Origin: Gymnopus androsaceus JB14
Lineage: Eukaryota; Basidiomycota; Agaricomycetes; Agaricales; Omphalotaceae
Length of the DNA stretch: 64,000 bases
Reading direction: 5' to 3'
NCBI GenBank assembly: GCA_009733575.1
Contig: ML769704.1
Location: 1-64,000, forward strand
A model generated the notes under the pieces. It made no database searches and was not told the origin of the DNA. It saw only the letters and a program-made list of their open reading frames with translations. The position numbers were made by a program, and so were the translations under genes. Positions 10,736 through 21,390 of this stretch are shown in pieces; within the stretch, counting starts at the first letter, position 1, and the number at the start of each line of letters is the position of its first letter.

Positions 10736-12388
10736 GTAAATCAATACTACCTAGAGGCTCATGATATATTCGTTCCAATTTCCTGCCGTCAATGCAGAGA
10801 ATATAAGTGGCATATCAACATCTGAACCTCTAGTTGTGCGCCTCCGGGTAGTAACTGGGCCAATTTTGGCTTCGCCGAAATTGGGTGCAAGTTTGAATAA
10901 TGCACCCGTCGCTTTGGACTTGCGTGGCAAACTTGAGCGCCACTAATAAGCATAAAAGTTTTTTAAACGCTCAGTGTGCACTAACGGTACTGTCAAGGCA
11001 TCCAGGAGAATCCAATCGGCAGATATAGCGCACCGGATGATAATACTCATTAAGAGCCAGTGATCATGAATCCTGTGGCCATAGTCTTTTAAGAGCCAGA
11101 GAAAAAGGCAACGAATCGAACTAATACCATACCGGATGTTGCTGAAATTTTAAAGTTTGCTTCGCTCTAATATAAAGTACTGTTCCATCCTCCCAAGGCT
11201 TTGGCGAATGTGCAGCATGTAATGGGCTCTGATCCTGTCCTGGACCACGAATCGGCCCTGCCTAAACTTTGCGGCACTCACTATATTGCTTGCATTTCAT
11301 AAATTCGAACGTTGTATAAGCTGCTGTAAATCATTTGAACTGATCCCAACCTATCTAAACTGAACGTTGAACGGAGATACCAAATCTCACAAAGCGCTTG
11401 TTGCGAGTAATTCTCAGTTACCGTTTCCTGCACATAACACAGGCTCCCTGTAGTCAGGTAGACTAATTGATATTTGAACACATCTGGGTAGCCTATCAGG
11501 AAAAGGGGGGAAAAACTTTCAGGCACTTTTGCCGGTTGTACAAGCTTGCACAACCCCAAAAAGCCCGAAAGTCCGCAACCTCGCAAGTCAACCCGTTTTT
11601 TCCGCAACTGTCGGATTTTCCCATATGCGCTCACATCTTTTCCTGCATAAAACACTTATTCTTTCATACACATCAGTTGCTCGCTTTCAATGAAGAAGAC
11701 AAATAACTCTTATACTGATATTTATTATTTACTAGTACAATTTGTTTCGAATGAGCCATAATTGTTATCAAAATTTTACTTGCATGCAAGTAGAAAAGCC
11801 TCCGCAAGCGCCGAAAGCTCGCAAGTTTTTTCCCCCATTTGCTGATAGTACTATGAGAAGTTCGACCTCATATGATCATTAAGTGGATTAAATATTTAGA
11901 CAGCATTGGATACTCAACACTATGCACGCTACATACACTTTTGCAGATGCTGAGCGACGGACTATGAGGCTGAAACCTCTTTCTTCCGTTAGCTCTCTCC
12001 CCGATCTATATAACATCTCCCAATACCCTTCCTCTGATATTAAGGTAGAGCCTGAGCCAACTAGTTGTGAAACTGAAGGACTCCGGGTTTGTTGGATAAA
12101 GCGGGGTCGTGTCAAACCGTTCGAAGATCTATTATATTTCTTCCAACAGCAAAAGATTGCATTAATACTGCGTGCACATTTTCATAAGTTCGTTCCTGTG
12201 ATGGTAAACTTATGGTGAGTCAAAAGAGTTTCCTGATTTGGAAAATCCGATGCGTCGTGGCCCGCTTCGTGGCCGACATGTATTGTTTCTCGCTCATTGT
12301 TTTTTCGCTCATTGTCTCCTGAATATATTATAAAGAACGGCTATTCTTCCTATAAACTTCACACATAGCACGCTCAGGACTTAGTAGC
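10736..12388. other. Long intergenic stretch with one unexplained open frame
   Basis: No recognisable gene was found. An open frame at 11922-12218 (+) begins MHATYTFADAERRTMRLK and could be a small exon, but it has no family I recognise. Two G+C-poor blocks share a 'CCGCAA..CGAAAG..CGCAAG' type motif (about 11.57 and 11.80 kb). The sequence just before 12389 probably holds the promoter of the next gene. Confidence 0.35.
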
Positions 12389-14142
12389 ATGTTCAAGTTG
12401 GGCAGTTTTACGAAGCGGCACCGATCTCCGGATCCAGAGGAAACAAGGAAAGTAAGTGTACCGCAATGCTTGCATAGCGCACTGTCTTTTAGTCTAGATC
12501 TGACTAACGATCCATCAGAGAATGCGGCAGGAAATAATACAAAACCGGCGGCGGTTAGTGGATGACCAGCATGAAGTGGATGAATACGCCGAGATTATCT
12601 CTCTTCGCTCCCAGAAACTGGCATTAGAAGAAAAGATCGTTGAGCTGAACGCTATAATGAGAGGATCTGTGTCTGGGCTGCCTGGGCGTGTTAGTACTTT
12701 TGTAAAAACAGCGTCACGCAAACTGATATCTATGATAGAATTCGGATTCATGTACATGTGAAGCAGGCGACGATCTGGACAGGGTTCAAGCTGAACTGCT
12801 CAAATTCAAGCAGCGAGACCTCGAGCTAGTGGCTCATATTGATGCTCTCAATAAGAAAATCCGATTAAATGACGGCGTAAGTCAACCTTTTTTTCTAACT
12901 TTTATGGTCAAGCTTACGGTTCCACTGAAGGTCAATAAAGCTCTGTCTGAACGCTTAATTCGCGCAGAGAGGACTGCATACCGATTGTCGAAGGCCTCAG
13001 AAGCGTCCTTAAATCAAGCCGATGTGCGTATCCCGCAAACTCAAGCGTGCAATCCAGTGTTAACCCTCCTTTCAAGGACTCGCGTCTCATTTCAGAGAAT
13101 GTCCAGGCTCAGACAGGATCACACAAATGCGAAACTCAGTGCCAAGAGAGATCTACACTGGTATGTATCGCTCCTGCTCCAATTGCCTTCGGAAACCCTC
13201 ACTGCGTTTCTCAATAGCAGGCTAGTGCGGATGGCCCCAAATTTGCCTCAATCACGTCAACTCGAGCTCAGGATGAGGTTAATCAAGTTGCAGACGGCCC
13301 TAAAGTTGAACCTTCGCACTCCTCAATTACCCCAGTTCATGTACGACCTTTATCTTGTTGTGCCACCATCTTCTGATTTTTATCAATCGATCAGGATACT
13401 ACTTTGAATCTTGCTGGAGATGCGGAAAACAGTCAGAAAAACCAACAACACGGAGATACCGAGGTGAATTGATTTACTCTATCATGTTCAACGTGCATGT
13501 CTTGTCTGAGATGATAACTTGCAGAAGACTTCAGAAAGTACTGTCTCGGCGATCGCCCCAGTCTGTAACCCAGAAGACTTGATCAACTATTACAACGCGG
13601 GTTTTCCCTCAAACCAAGCTCCTCTGTGGTTTGATCGAGCGTTTATCTACCTAAACATTGATTTGGGACCTGAGTTTGCACATCTTCTTCGCCTATGGAT
13701 GGATTTAGAAAAGATCCACAATTGGAAGAATCCGAAACGTGGACTTTCGCACCTCAATCGTCCAGTGATGCTGAATGATTGGATCGGCAGCCAAAGAACT
13801 GGTGCGGTCCCTGCGCTGTCCACAGGGCCCTTGGTTCAACGATTTGCGAAGGAAGTATGGACCTGGTGGTGTTCCCTGCAACCAAAATGGAGGGGTACAA
13901 CGCCTGATAATAGGCCAGCCCCACTCCTCACATTTGGCAACGATTGGAAGCCACTCCATAAGTGGGGAAACAATGGTTGGTTAGGAATCATCACTTGCCT
14001 TAAATGGTGGCGCGAAGGCTTGGATAGTCTTCCGGAAAAGGGCAGGCTACAGCTGGAGGCTGATTGGTTCTGTGCTGTGAGTGATGTCTCGAAGATGTTA
14101 CAGGGCCTTCTTGAATGGAACAGGAAAGTTTCGGATGCTTAG
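12389..14142 (+). CDS. Coiled-coil protein with Trp-rich C-terminal domain
   Basis: Eight exons (12389-12451, 12519-12687, 12767-12876, 12931-13023, 13077-13160, 13218-13340, 13395-13463, 13525-14142) join in frame to 442 aa. Residues 1-21 are basic (MFKLGSFTKRHRSPDPEETRK). Residues about 22-150 are helical and coiled-coil-like (QEIIQNRRRLVDDQ.., DDLDRVQAELLKFKQRD.., VNKALSERLIRAERTAYRL). Residues 150-240 are a Ser/Gln-rich linker. The last about 200 residues form a distinct Trp-rich domain: NYYNAGFPSNQAPLWFDRAF, LRLWMDLEKIHNW, FAKEVWTWWCSLQPKWRG, KWGNNGWLGIITCLKWW. I recognise the W-rich block as recurring in unnamed Agaricomycete proteins, but no function is known. Donors and acceptors are canonical apart from one GTGTTA donor. 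Confidence 0.82.
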
Positions 14143-14499
14143 CTTCCTGTATTGTTGATTTTAGACTGGCGGTAGTTTGTAGTTCGCTATCGAGTTGAAC
14201 TTTTGAATCTCATTAAATACTCATAACGTGATCGGTTTCAAAACACTCCATTTTTTACGATTGTATTCACATCTTAATAGAAACTAATATCAGGACGTTC
14301 TCCAGCGCAGAATCTTTAATCTTGCTGAATTTCGCCGCCAAAAGTTCGCAACTGATTCGAACTTCGAGAATAGCGCTTTGGCCGTGTCTCAGTGCCGGAC
14401 GCCAGAAGCTAGGCGTCCAATAATGCATCCGGTGGTCCTTCATTTTTTCTTTTGAGCAGATAAACTTGGTGAATATATATATTCAGATATTCCTAGTAC
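14143..14499. other. Intergenic, flank of the inverted duplication
   Basis: No gene is visible. The sequence includes an AT-rich run with TATATATATT near 14470, just outside the point where homology to the right arm of the inverted duplication begins. Confidence 0.35.
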
Positions 14500-15190
14500 A
14501 GCACCGAAGGATGATCCACGATTTCTCATAGTCAGAGGATCCGTACTCTCCTAGTTATAGACCAACGTAATATCCCTACGTCTTCCAATCACCACGTTAG
14601 GATATCCCTCTTCTTCTCTCATTGATCTGAAACAGGAATAATGCCAAGGTTATATAACCAACCTCCTTGTCCATCTCTCGTTCGCATTCAACGCTAACGA
14701 GATCGTGACTCTTATCCTCACCGCAAGAAACAAGCGGAATGTGCCAAGAGATTTCGCCGTCAAAGGCCCGATGTCATATTTTTAGCTGGAAATATCGCTG
14801 GACTCAACTTCGACGCACCTTGCTGTGTGTTTAGGCCACCCGTCGTGCTTACGCGTCGCAACATGAGATGAATCGAGAAGTTTTTTAGCTAAGTTTTGCT
14901 TACATTGTTGGTTAACGATGATTCATCGAGGCGATTTCAGATTCAAGAAATTTCAAGGAAAGAAGAAAGATATAGCTGCTTGATGGATTACATGTAATTC
15001 GAAGAATGTTTTGAAGACAGACTCACGCTTGAAGTGTTTCGAGGTGCTCGGAAGGCTCAGCCGTCACGAGAGTCTGGGTTTCATCTAGCTTAAATCTAAT
15101 CTAATTTATTCCTTGACCGAGTACGTTCATAATTCGTTCATAAAGTACAGTGGCATGATAAATATGGACCGGGACTCGGAAGAACTGAAA

Positions 15191-16105
15191 TTAGTGGCCA
15201 GGGCACCATAACTCTGGCTGCCAGTCAGCTCCTCCGCAGTGAACAAGCCGAGTAATGATAATTTTACTGGTATCAATGCGTCCCATATTCCAATCCTGAG
15301 CACCGTTGCCGAAGGGGACTGGACGCCTCTATAAGTTAAGCAGCTCGTCATGAGAAAGATCTCAGCAAAACAGAGGGTACTAGAGCTTACGAAAAAATCC
15401 CGTAAAATACGTGCAAGCTCGGAAAGAAGAAATATTCGGGTGGGTTTGTCTTCACAAAGCTTGATCCGTCCTACAGAGGGCTCGTATCCGGGCCACTGTG
15501 ATCATCGTGAATACATATTCCGTGGCGATTTGGAATGAAAAGCTTACGTTGATGCGCACATTCAAACTACGATAAACTAATTCCGGCAACGGTGTCTCCC
15601 GTTTACCCTCGACGTGTGAGATATCAAATATCTGCACACCGAGCTCTGAGGATCCCTTCGTTCGGAAGGTTACAAATGGCTCTCGAATGTGATAAGACTG
15701 ATTACGGTAAACCTTCTGCGGCACCAGTATAAGATGAGGAACAGCAGACAAATGTGTGTTGACATGAGGGATGCTACAAGAGCTAGAATGTGTTGAATGA
15801 GAAGAGGAGGACATGATACGGCCACGCTAAGGAGTCAGCGCAATCATTAGTGAATGTACAACAAATGATTATCTATAGACACCAACCGGAAGCTGCAGGT
15901 GTTTGTGTTCTGGTGCGAGATTAAGGTAGCCGGGCAGGATCCGGTGTTCTTCAGCAAAATTGAGGTAGCCGGGGTAGTCTATGCTCCTGGGATGTATGGA
16001 AGGATGCGGGGGGTGCTGCTGTTCTGAAGAGGAGCTATTGCCTGCCGAGTATTCATAGGAATGAAGTCCATACTCGGTTCTTGTGTCAGCGTGCATAGAG
16101 TACAT
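15191..16105 (-). CDS. WQPE-family protein, copy A-left
   Basis: This gene is almost identical to the 52960-53874 gene in the opposite arm. Exons 16105-15887, 15826-15548, 15495-15391 and 15328-15191 give about 246 aa. The first exon encodes MYSMHADTRTEYG.. and a His/Pro-rich stretch (EQQHPPHPSIHPRSIDYPGY). The core reads LILVPQKVYRNQSYHIRE, TFRTKGSSELGVQIFD, LPELVYRSLNVRIN, WPGYEPSVGRIKL and ends DWQPELWCPGH. It differs from the right-arm copy mainly in the first exon (YGLHSYEYSAG versus YGLYYYESSSG) and at one residue of the core (REPF versus REPS). If the first donor (GTTGGT) is not used, translation could start at MSSSSHSTHSSS (15814) for 169 aa. The family is not recognised. Confidence 0.68.
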
Positions 16106-16518
16106 GTTGGAAGGAGAGCGATGTTATTCCATCTTGAGAGAAATTTCTTCCTTTAAAAATGAGAGTCGTATTGGCCAAGTGGCAGAAATGACCGCTTTAG
16201 CCAGAATTTGATTGCAGCCACTAAGCCGCTAAGCCACTATCCACAAAAACCATGAATCGGGTTTCCGTAATCATGGATTTGGCCCTTGTTCTTGTATGGC
16301 TTGAGTGGTTGGACCATTGAAGAGAAATGATAATGGTAGGGAGATATTTGAGCGTCAAATAGACGACGGGACTTCTGAGGACTTCTGAGAACAGTATTTG
16401 AGCGCTGATGAACTTTGTTGAACGTAGATCTAACGGCCCAAAGTGAAAGTAATGAGTAATATTCAAAGAGAGGAGATCAACATGAACTATAATGAACATA
16501 AACGGGCCAGCCACGTTC

Positions 16519-16797
16519 TCACAGGGAGAATTTGAAATGCTTGAACCCCGCCAAAGGAGACTGGAGTACTGCTCGTGAGGTGTCCATCATGAGGGCCACT
16601 ATGCATCCAGCTGCCATCCATTTGTTCTGCAAGAGCTCATAGACTGGGAAGACTTCATCGACACTGATAAGACAGATACAGAGTATATTTCTTTGCAAGT
16701 CATGAGTTGCTATCCATTCTTCCTTGGAAGAAAATTCAGGTTGACCAACAGGCGTCGCCAGCGTATCGAAAACTGGCAATTCAAAATTCCCTTCGAG
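16519..16797 (-). other. Conserved open frame duplicated in both arms
   Basis: The frame ELPVFDTLATPVGQPEFSSK..EEWIATHDLQ..AGFKHFKFSL is identical in the two arms (right-arm twin 52299-52559). Arm identity alone explains its conservation. There is no obvious start codon; the reading enters through LEGNFELPVF. It could be an exon of a decayed gene. The neighbouring frames 16221-16514 (-) and 52564-52941 (+) look non-coding. Confidence 0.3.
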
Positions 16798-17595
16798 CAG
16801 GTTTGAGCGATATTACGGAGGGGCATCGTTGATGGTACCGCGCTTGTTATCCCATTTTACGATGAACAGGAAGCAGAACACCGCTCATACGACGACTGTG
16901 GAATGGCGAGTGAATGTAGCGAAAGGAAAGGGACGTGGTGTGCAAATTTCACCCAAACTCACAACTTTGTAGGCATTTACATCCAAAGATAATGCGATTC
17001 TTTGACGCTGATGGTAGGACATACCTTAAATTTGGTTAGATTTCCACTGGCGTGTCTTTGCCGGGCTGTGAAGAAGGTGACCAAAACTTCATCGATCCTG
17101 AAATGCCAGAGCCGGAAGAAGTTTCCTTTGAAGTGTCAGTTTGGCCATATATATATATTGTAGCGCGATTGCTTGCCTGGGACTTTGTAAACACGGCATG
17201 CACTCTATTCAAAATACCCTCATCGTCTTCAATATCCTCCGCAATGACCCTTCTTCTTCCGCTACCTTTCTCTTCGCCCTCTAAAGCATTGAAGCATCAT
17301 CTATACACACTTTCCTGATGACAAACCCGGTTGATAACGTACCCCAAGAGAGTGACAACTGTGTCACTTCTCAATACTAATGTTTATTTCTGTTAATTCA
17401 TCTACACTAGGCTTCAGCAAGCTCGCGTACTTTTGACTACTATCAACACCGAAGTACTCGATGCAACCTAGGCTTTTGGATAAATCTCGCTCTTACAACT
17501 GTTATGTATGACTGACAAAAAAGGAAGAGAAGAGCGCTCATCAAGCGCCCAATCTCAACTCACGAGCACCGCAATCTGCAACAGCCACAAGTTCC
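16798..17595 (+). other. Left-arm spacer with a short acidic exon-like frame
   Basis: Around 17052-17130 a frame reads SLPGCEEGDQNFIDPEMPEPEE and is followed by GTTTCC or GTGTCA. The same frame is present on the minus strand in the right arm near 51.96-52.03 kb. It may be an exon relic. The rest of the stretch shows no coding potential. Confidence 0.25.
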
Positions 17596-17985
17596 GCGAT
17601 AGGCTAGCAGAGCGCGCTTATCAGAGGATAAGATAAGCACGGCCTGAGAGTCGGCAGCGCGCCGTTAAGCGCTTTCAACCTTTTGGAGTCGACTCTCATA
17701 GCCATCGCTCCTATATCATTCTTTTTGAGCCTTTTGGAGCTATCCACCTTCATTTATTAATTGAAGCTTCCATCTCTGGACAACCCCACACAAATACCAA
17801 AAACGCACAAGTCCCCTAATATCATCGCTAGTCTCAGAAGGCTCACGCTGGGCATTCGTATCAAGGCCAACTACAATATTGCCACACGCAATGATGCTCG
17901 CATTATGAAATGACTCACAGCTGCAGAGACCGACCCCGAATCAGACGCAGAATCCGTTATTTCTATTCTGGACGAGGAATTCCAT

Positions 17986-19665
17986 TTGGTCAGACGGGAT
18001 CAGGACCTCTTCAGGAGTTTTAAACCACTTCTCAACATTATTTCCATTGGGATTATGAACAATATGAATGAGACAGAGAGGATTGACAAAGAAATTCAGG
18101 TCAGAACAGCTTCCAGGCAGCAGGACGCCCAACGTATCGCTATCGCTGCCCTCACTCGCGAACCTGATATTATCCTTTCCTCTATCGATCCAACAGCTGC
18201 TCCGACGGCGGTCTTTCCCGAGATAATGCTCCTCACCACCAAATACAAGCATAATATCCCTTTCCAGTGCTTCCTTCCCTCCAACCTTGTGTGGATCAAT
18301 GCCAATATCGCATTGATTCCTACCATCAAGCTCTCCCACATTGCAGACAAACCCATCATCCTGAACACAGCCGAGCTGTTAAAGAAACTGATGGGGGCGG
18401 GCAAGCCCGTTGACAAGCCATCTTTCACATTTCAACAATTCCAGAATACCTTGGATTTCTACTACCAATTCATGGTAGCACGATACGCCAACGGTGCTCT
18501 CGCTTCACGCCCACTCTTCTTTGCCAAGCACTTCGCTTATTTCCTCTATCACAAAGACTCTGAACTCCTCTTTCGAATTTGGAAGATTCATGAGGAGAAG
18601 TTGTGGAGTGCCCACCTCCAACAGGACACGGAATACCTACAAGCGGCATACGATACAGCCTGGACACGAGTTCAGGCCATATCGGATGCGGAGATACTAC
18701 TAGCTAAGCAGTCTCGCAACTTCTCCCCACCATTCACTTCTTCGAACAAACACCAGGCAAAGCGTACATCCGCAACAACCCTCATCCCTCAGGCCCAATG
18801 CCCTTTCTGGAGGGCAGCAAGGTTGGTCCCAGACCTCGCTGCGTTGGCTGCGGCCTCCAGGGACACAAACTCAACGACCAAGGTATGCACGGGAAATTCC
18901 CTTTTGCCAAATCAGTCAAGGGGCAGCTCCTCTCACCCAACAACATGGTCATATGTATCACGTTCAATTGCTGGGGCAAATGCCAGAAGGGCTGCCACTC
19001 CTCCTCTCATATCTGTTCACTTTGCGGGGGCTCCCACTACGCCCACGACCCCTCCTGCCCAACGGCAACTTGACTCATTCTTCAGACCCAGCCCCTTACC
19101 TTTCCATGACTTCTCTCCAATTATAATCCCCCGTTACCTGCTCACTAATTCGACGACTTTCGAAAACGAGCTATTTGAGAGAATCATCACCCCATATGAC
19201 ATCAACACTTTCTTTATTGAACTCGCAATCTACGGTCTATCTGACCGCTACTCCATCTTACTCAACTACCTCAGAAATGGTTTCCCCCTTGGCGACGTCC
19301 CAGCCCTCATGGAAACCATCATCATTCCCAACCACTCCTCAGTCTCTAAACATCCGATAGCCGTGCAAAAATACATTGAAGAGGAATCGATGGTGGGTCG
19401 GATGGCAGGTCCTTTCTCCAAACAGCAAGTCGAACAGATACTCCGTGGACCATTCGTGGCCTCACCACTTATCATGGCAGAATCAATGCAGGGACCGGAT
19501 CAGGTGCCAAAGCTGAGAGTCTGCTGCAACTTGTCCAAGGGAGGGAAAGACTCGCAGGGCAGAACAACTCCATCTGTCAACTCCTACGTTCAGAAGGAGT
19601 TGTTCCCCACCACATTTGATTCAGCCAGTGATGTTGCGGAATTTGTGAGTCTACCTTATTTATAA
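17986..19665 (+). CDS. DIRS-like gag and N-terminal RT frame, copy 1
   Basis: About 559 codons are open; the true start is unclear because no ATG opens the frame (upstream codons such as AAETDPESDAESV are also open back to a stop). Roughly the first 260 codons look like gag (FQQFQNTLDFYYQFMVARYANG, HFAYFLYHKDSELLFRIWK). A zinc-knuckle-like stretch CVGCGLQGHK..CWGKCQKGC..HICSLCGGSH is encoded in another frame at 18798-19073, overlapping this one. The last about 130 codons are the start of RT: RMAGPFSKQQVEQILRGPF, ASPLIMAES, LRVCCNLSKGGKDSQGR, TPSVNSYVQKELFPTTFD. The frame ends in EF followed by GTGAGT, so the RT continues after an intron-like gap at 20000. Confidence 0.7.
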   Translation: MVRRDQDLFRSFKPLLNIISIGIMNNMNETERIDKEIQVRTASRQQDAQRIAIAALTREPDIILSSIDPTAAPTAVFPEIMLLTTKYKHNIPFQCFLPSNLVWINANIALIPTIKLSHIADKPIILNTAELLKKLMGAGKPVDKPSFTFQQFQNTLDFYYQFMVARYANGALASRPLFFAKHFAYFLYHKDSELLFRIWKIHEEKLWSAHLQQDTEYLQAAYDTAWTRVQAISDAEILLAKQSRNFSPPFTSSNKHQAKRTSATTLIPQAQCPFWRAARLVPDLAALAAASRDTNSTTKVCTGNSLLPNQSRGSSSHPTTWSYVSRSIAGANARRAATPPLISVHFAGAPTTPTTPPAQRQLDSFFRPSPLPFHDFSPIIIPRYLLTNSTTFENELFERIITPYDINTFFIELAIYGLSDRYSILLNYLRNGFPLGDVPALMETIIIPNHSSVSKHPIAVQKYIEEESMVGRMAGPFSKQQVEQILRGPFVASPLIMAESMQGPDQVPKLRVCCNLSKGGKDSQGRTTPSVNSYVQKELFPTTFDSASDVAEFVSLPYL

Positions 19666-19684
19666 AATTTCATTTCATTCTCTT

Positions 19685-19935
19685 GCTCAGCCAACTGGTC
19701 GCAGCTATATCCTTACCATGGTGCTGGTATTGTACCCCCGCTCAGCCAACTGGTCGCAGCTATATCCTTACCACAATAGTGGTATTGTACTTTTCGCTCG
19801 GCCAACTGGTCGCAGCTATATCCTTACCACGATAGTGGTATTGCACTACTCGCTCGGCCAACTGGCCGCAGCTATATCCTTACCACAATAGTGGTATTGT
19901 ACTACTTGCTCAGCCAACTGGCCGCAGTGTTATAG
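19685..19935 (+). repeat. 56 bp tandem repeat inside the intron-like gap of DIRS pol, copy 1
   Basis: GCTC(A/G)GCCAACTGG.CGCAG recurs at 19685, 19740, 19796, 19852 and 19908, a period of 55-56 bp. Most units contain the palindrome TACCACaataGTGGTA. The array lies between the GTGAGT after 'DVAEF' and the TTTTAAAG acceptor before IIHAPPGT. It is repeated at 25250-25500 in copy 2. Confidence 0.85.
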
Positions 19936-19999
19936 CTTTCTCACGATTATAACTGCTCCAACTGGAAGTCAGAAATACTAAACACTTATTTCATTTTAA

Positions 20000-21311
20000 A
20001 GATTATTCATGCTCCGCCGGGTACTGCAGGCATGTACCATGGATATCATCAAATTCCACCGGACCGTCCCAGTCAATCCCAATCACAAGCAATTCCTTGT
20101 AGTCCGCGACGAAAAGGGTGAATTCTGGATTGACATGTGTCGACTGTTTTGGATGGGCAGGTGCCAGCAGCTGTTCTGGTATGATCTCCGCCGCCGTCCG
20201 AGACATCTTATTCGCCAAAGGGGTCTTTCCTGTAGCCAAGATCGAGGATGACCTGGCAGTTTTCCGCGTACCACTCAACCCCAGACGCGGACCCAGCCAA
20301 TTTCAAATACGCATACGATCGAGAGGCAGTTCTCGAATCTATCAACCCACTGGGCACTCCTTTCCATCCTCCCCAAAAGAAAGGCGACCCTTTCTTTATC
20401 AACATCTTCATATACATAGGCTTGCTTTGGAACATACCCCTTAAACGGGTCAGTCTCCCAGAGGAAAAACGACTCAAATACCTTCACCGCATTAAAGTTT
20501 TCCTCGCAAAATTTGGTCCAAAATCAGCACCAGCCCCATAACCACCACCGACCCCAGTACTACACCAATCTCCCATCCACTTCCCACCGTCACCAGCAAA
20601 CCTTCCCCCGAGCCCAAACAGCAGAGGGCCCCACTCAACGCGGTCGAAATAATCCACGGCACCCTCTGCTACACCACATTCGTTCACACTGAAGGACGCT
20701 CACACCTCCCTGCGATTTCTAATTTCATGGCATCTTACCGAGGACGAGAACTCGAGATGGGGAAGTTCCTGACTACCGCCCTCGTAACGGAACTGACTTG
20801 GTGGTCAGACAGACTTTCGAACCCCCTTATATATCGCCAGTTACGACCCCGAGGCCCACTTATTAACCTGGAAATATATGCAGACGCATCCACGGATTGG
20901 GGAATCGGTTTCTGGATCCAGGGCCACTGGGCAGCATTCCGGTTAACAGATGCTTGGAAGATCGAAGGACGCGATATCTGCTGGCTTGAGACGGTTGCTA
21001 TTGAGCTCGTCGTATATTTTCTCGAAGCAATGGGCTTCCAAAATGCTTATTTATTGATCCACTCAGACAACCAAGGCACAATTGGGGCAATGCTAAAGCA
21101 GCGTAGCCCCAATCGATGGATCAATTTATCCGTCCGCCGCACATTCGCAACCCTCACTTCACTTCTAATTGAACCTAAACTCGTTTACATTGCTACCGCT
21201 GACAACCCCGCCGACTCTCTGTCGAGGGGCATTATGGGTCCTGATGAGACCCGATTACCATACTCCATTTTATTACCTGACGAACTCGTCGAGGCCATTG
21301 TACGCATCTAG
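20000..21311 (+). pseudogene. DIRS-like RT and RNase H, copy 1 (frameshifted)
   Basis: RT motifs are MDIIKFHRTVPVNPNHKQFLVV, FGWAGASSCSGM (after frame correction) and IEDDLAVFRVP, with the Asp pair of RT motif C. RNase H follows with its acidic residues in YADASTDWGIGFW, ETVAIELVVYF, LLIHSDNQGTIGAM and ADNPADSLSRG. Compared with copy 2 there are extra single bases near 20024, 20140 and 20283, so the RT frame is broken. The RNase H frame from 20727 on is open to the TAG at 21309. In an intact element this polyprotein would copy the RNA through a circular intermediate. Confidence 0.75.
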
Positions 21312-21390
21312 TATAGACACGCTATTTGTATTCCGCGTACTTACATAATCAATAACCTCTTGAACATAAACCACCATCTCTGCTAGCACC

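Larger units (their letters stand above)
14500..17595. repeat. Left arm of large inverted duplication
   Basis: Two blocks match the reverse complement of 51.46-55.69 kb. 15.1-17.58 kb is near-identical to 51.5-53.94 kb. 14.5-15.0 kb is more diverged from about 55.19-55.69 kb; both contain, for example, CACCACGTTAGGATATCC. Compared with the right arm, the left lacks the ~1.1 kb paralogue gene at 54.1-54.9 kb, while the right lacks about 75 bp near 53.97 kb. The left arm stops at the DIRS insertion (17596) and resumes for about 19 bp after it at 30546. Confidence 0.85.

Noticed and set aside
16221..16514. Hydrophobic frame MAGPFMFIIVHVDLLSL.. as a membrane protein present in both arms
   Set aside because: Conservation is explained by near-identity of the arms; composition looks like untranslated sequence and there is no splice continuity.
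19685..19935. Regular ~56 bp repeat array that could suggest a CRISPR array
   Set aside because: The units are contiguous tandem repeats without unique spacers, lie inside a retroelement and the genome is eukaryotic.
20003..20541. Several overlapping minus- and plus-strand frames in the DIRS RT region
   Set aside because: They are shadows of the frameshifted RT/RNase H; only the plus-strand frames carry RT motifs.
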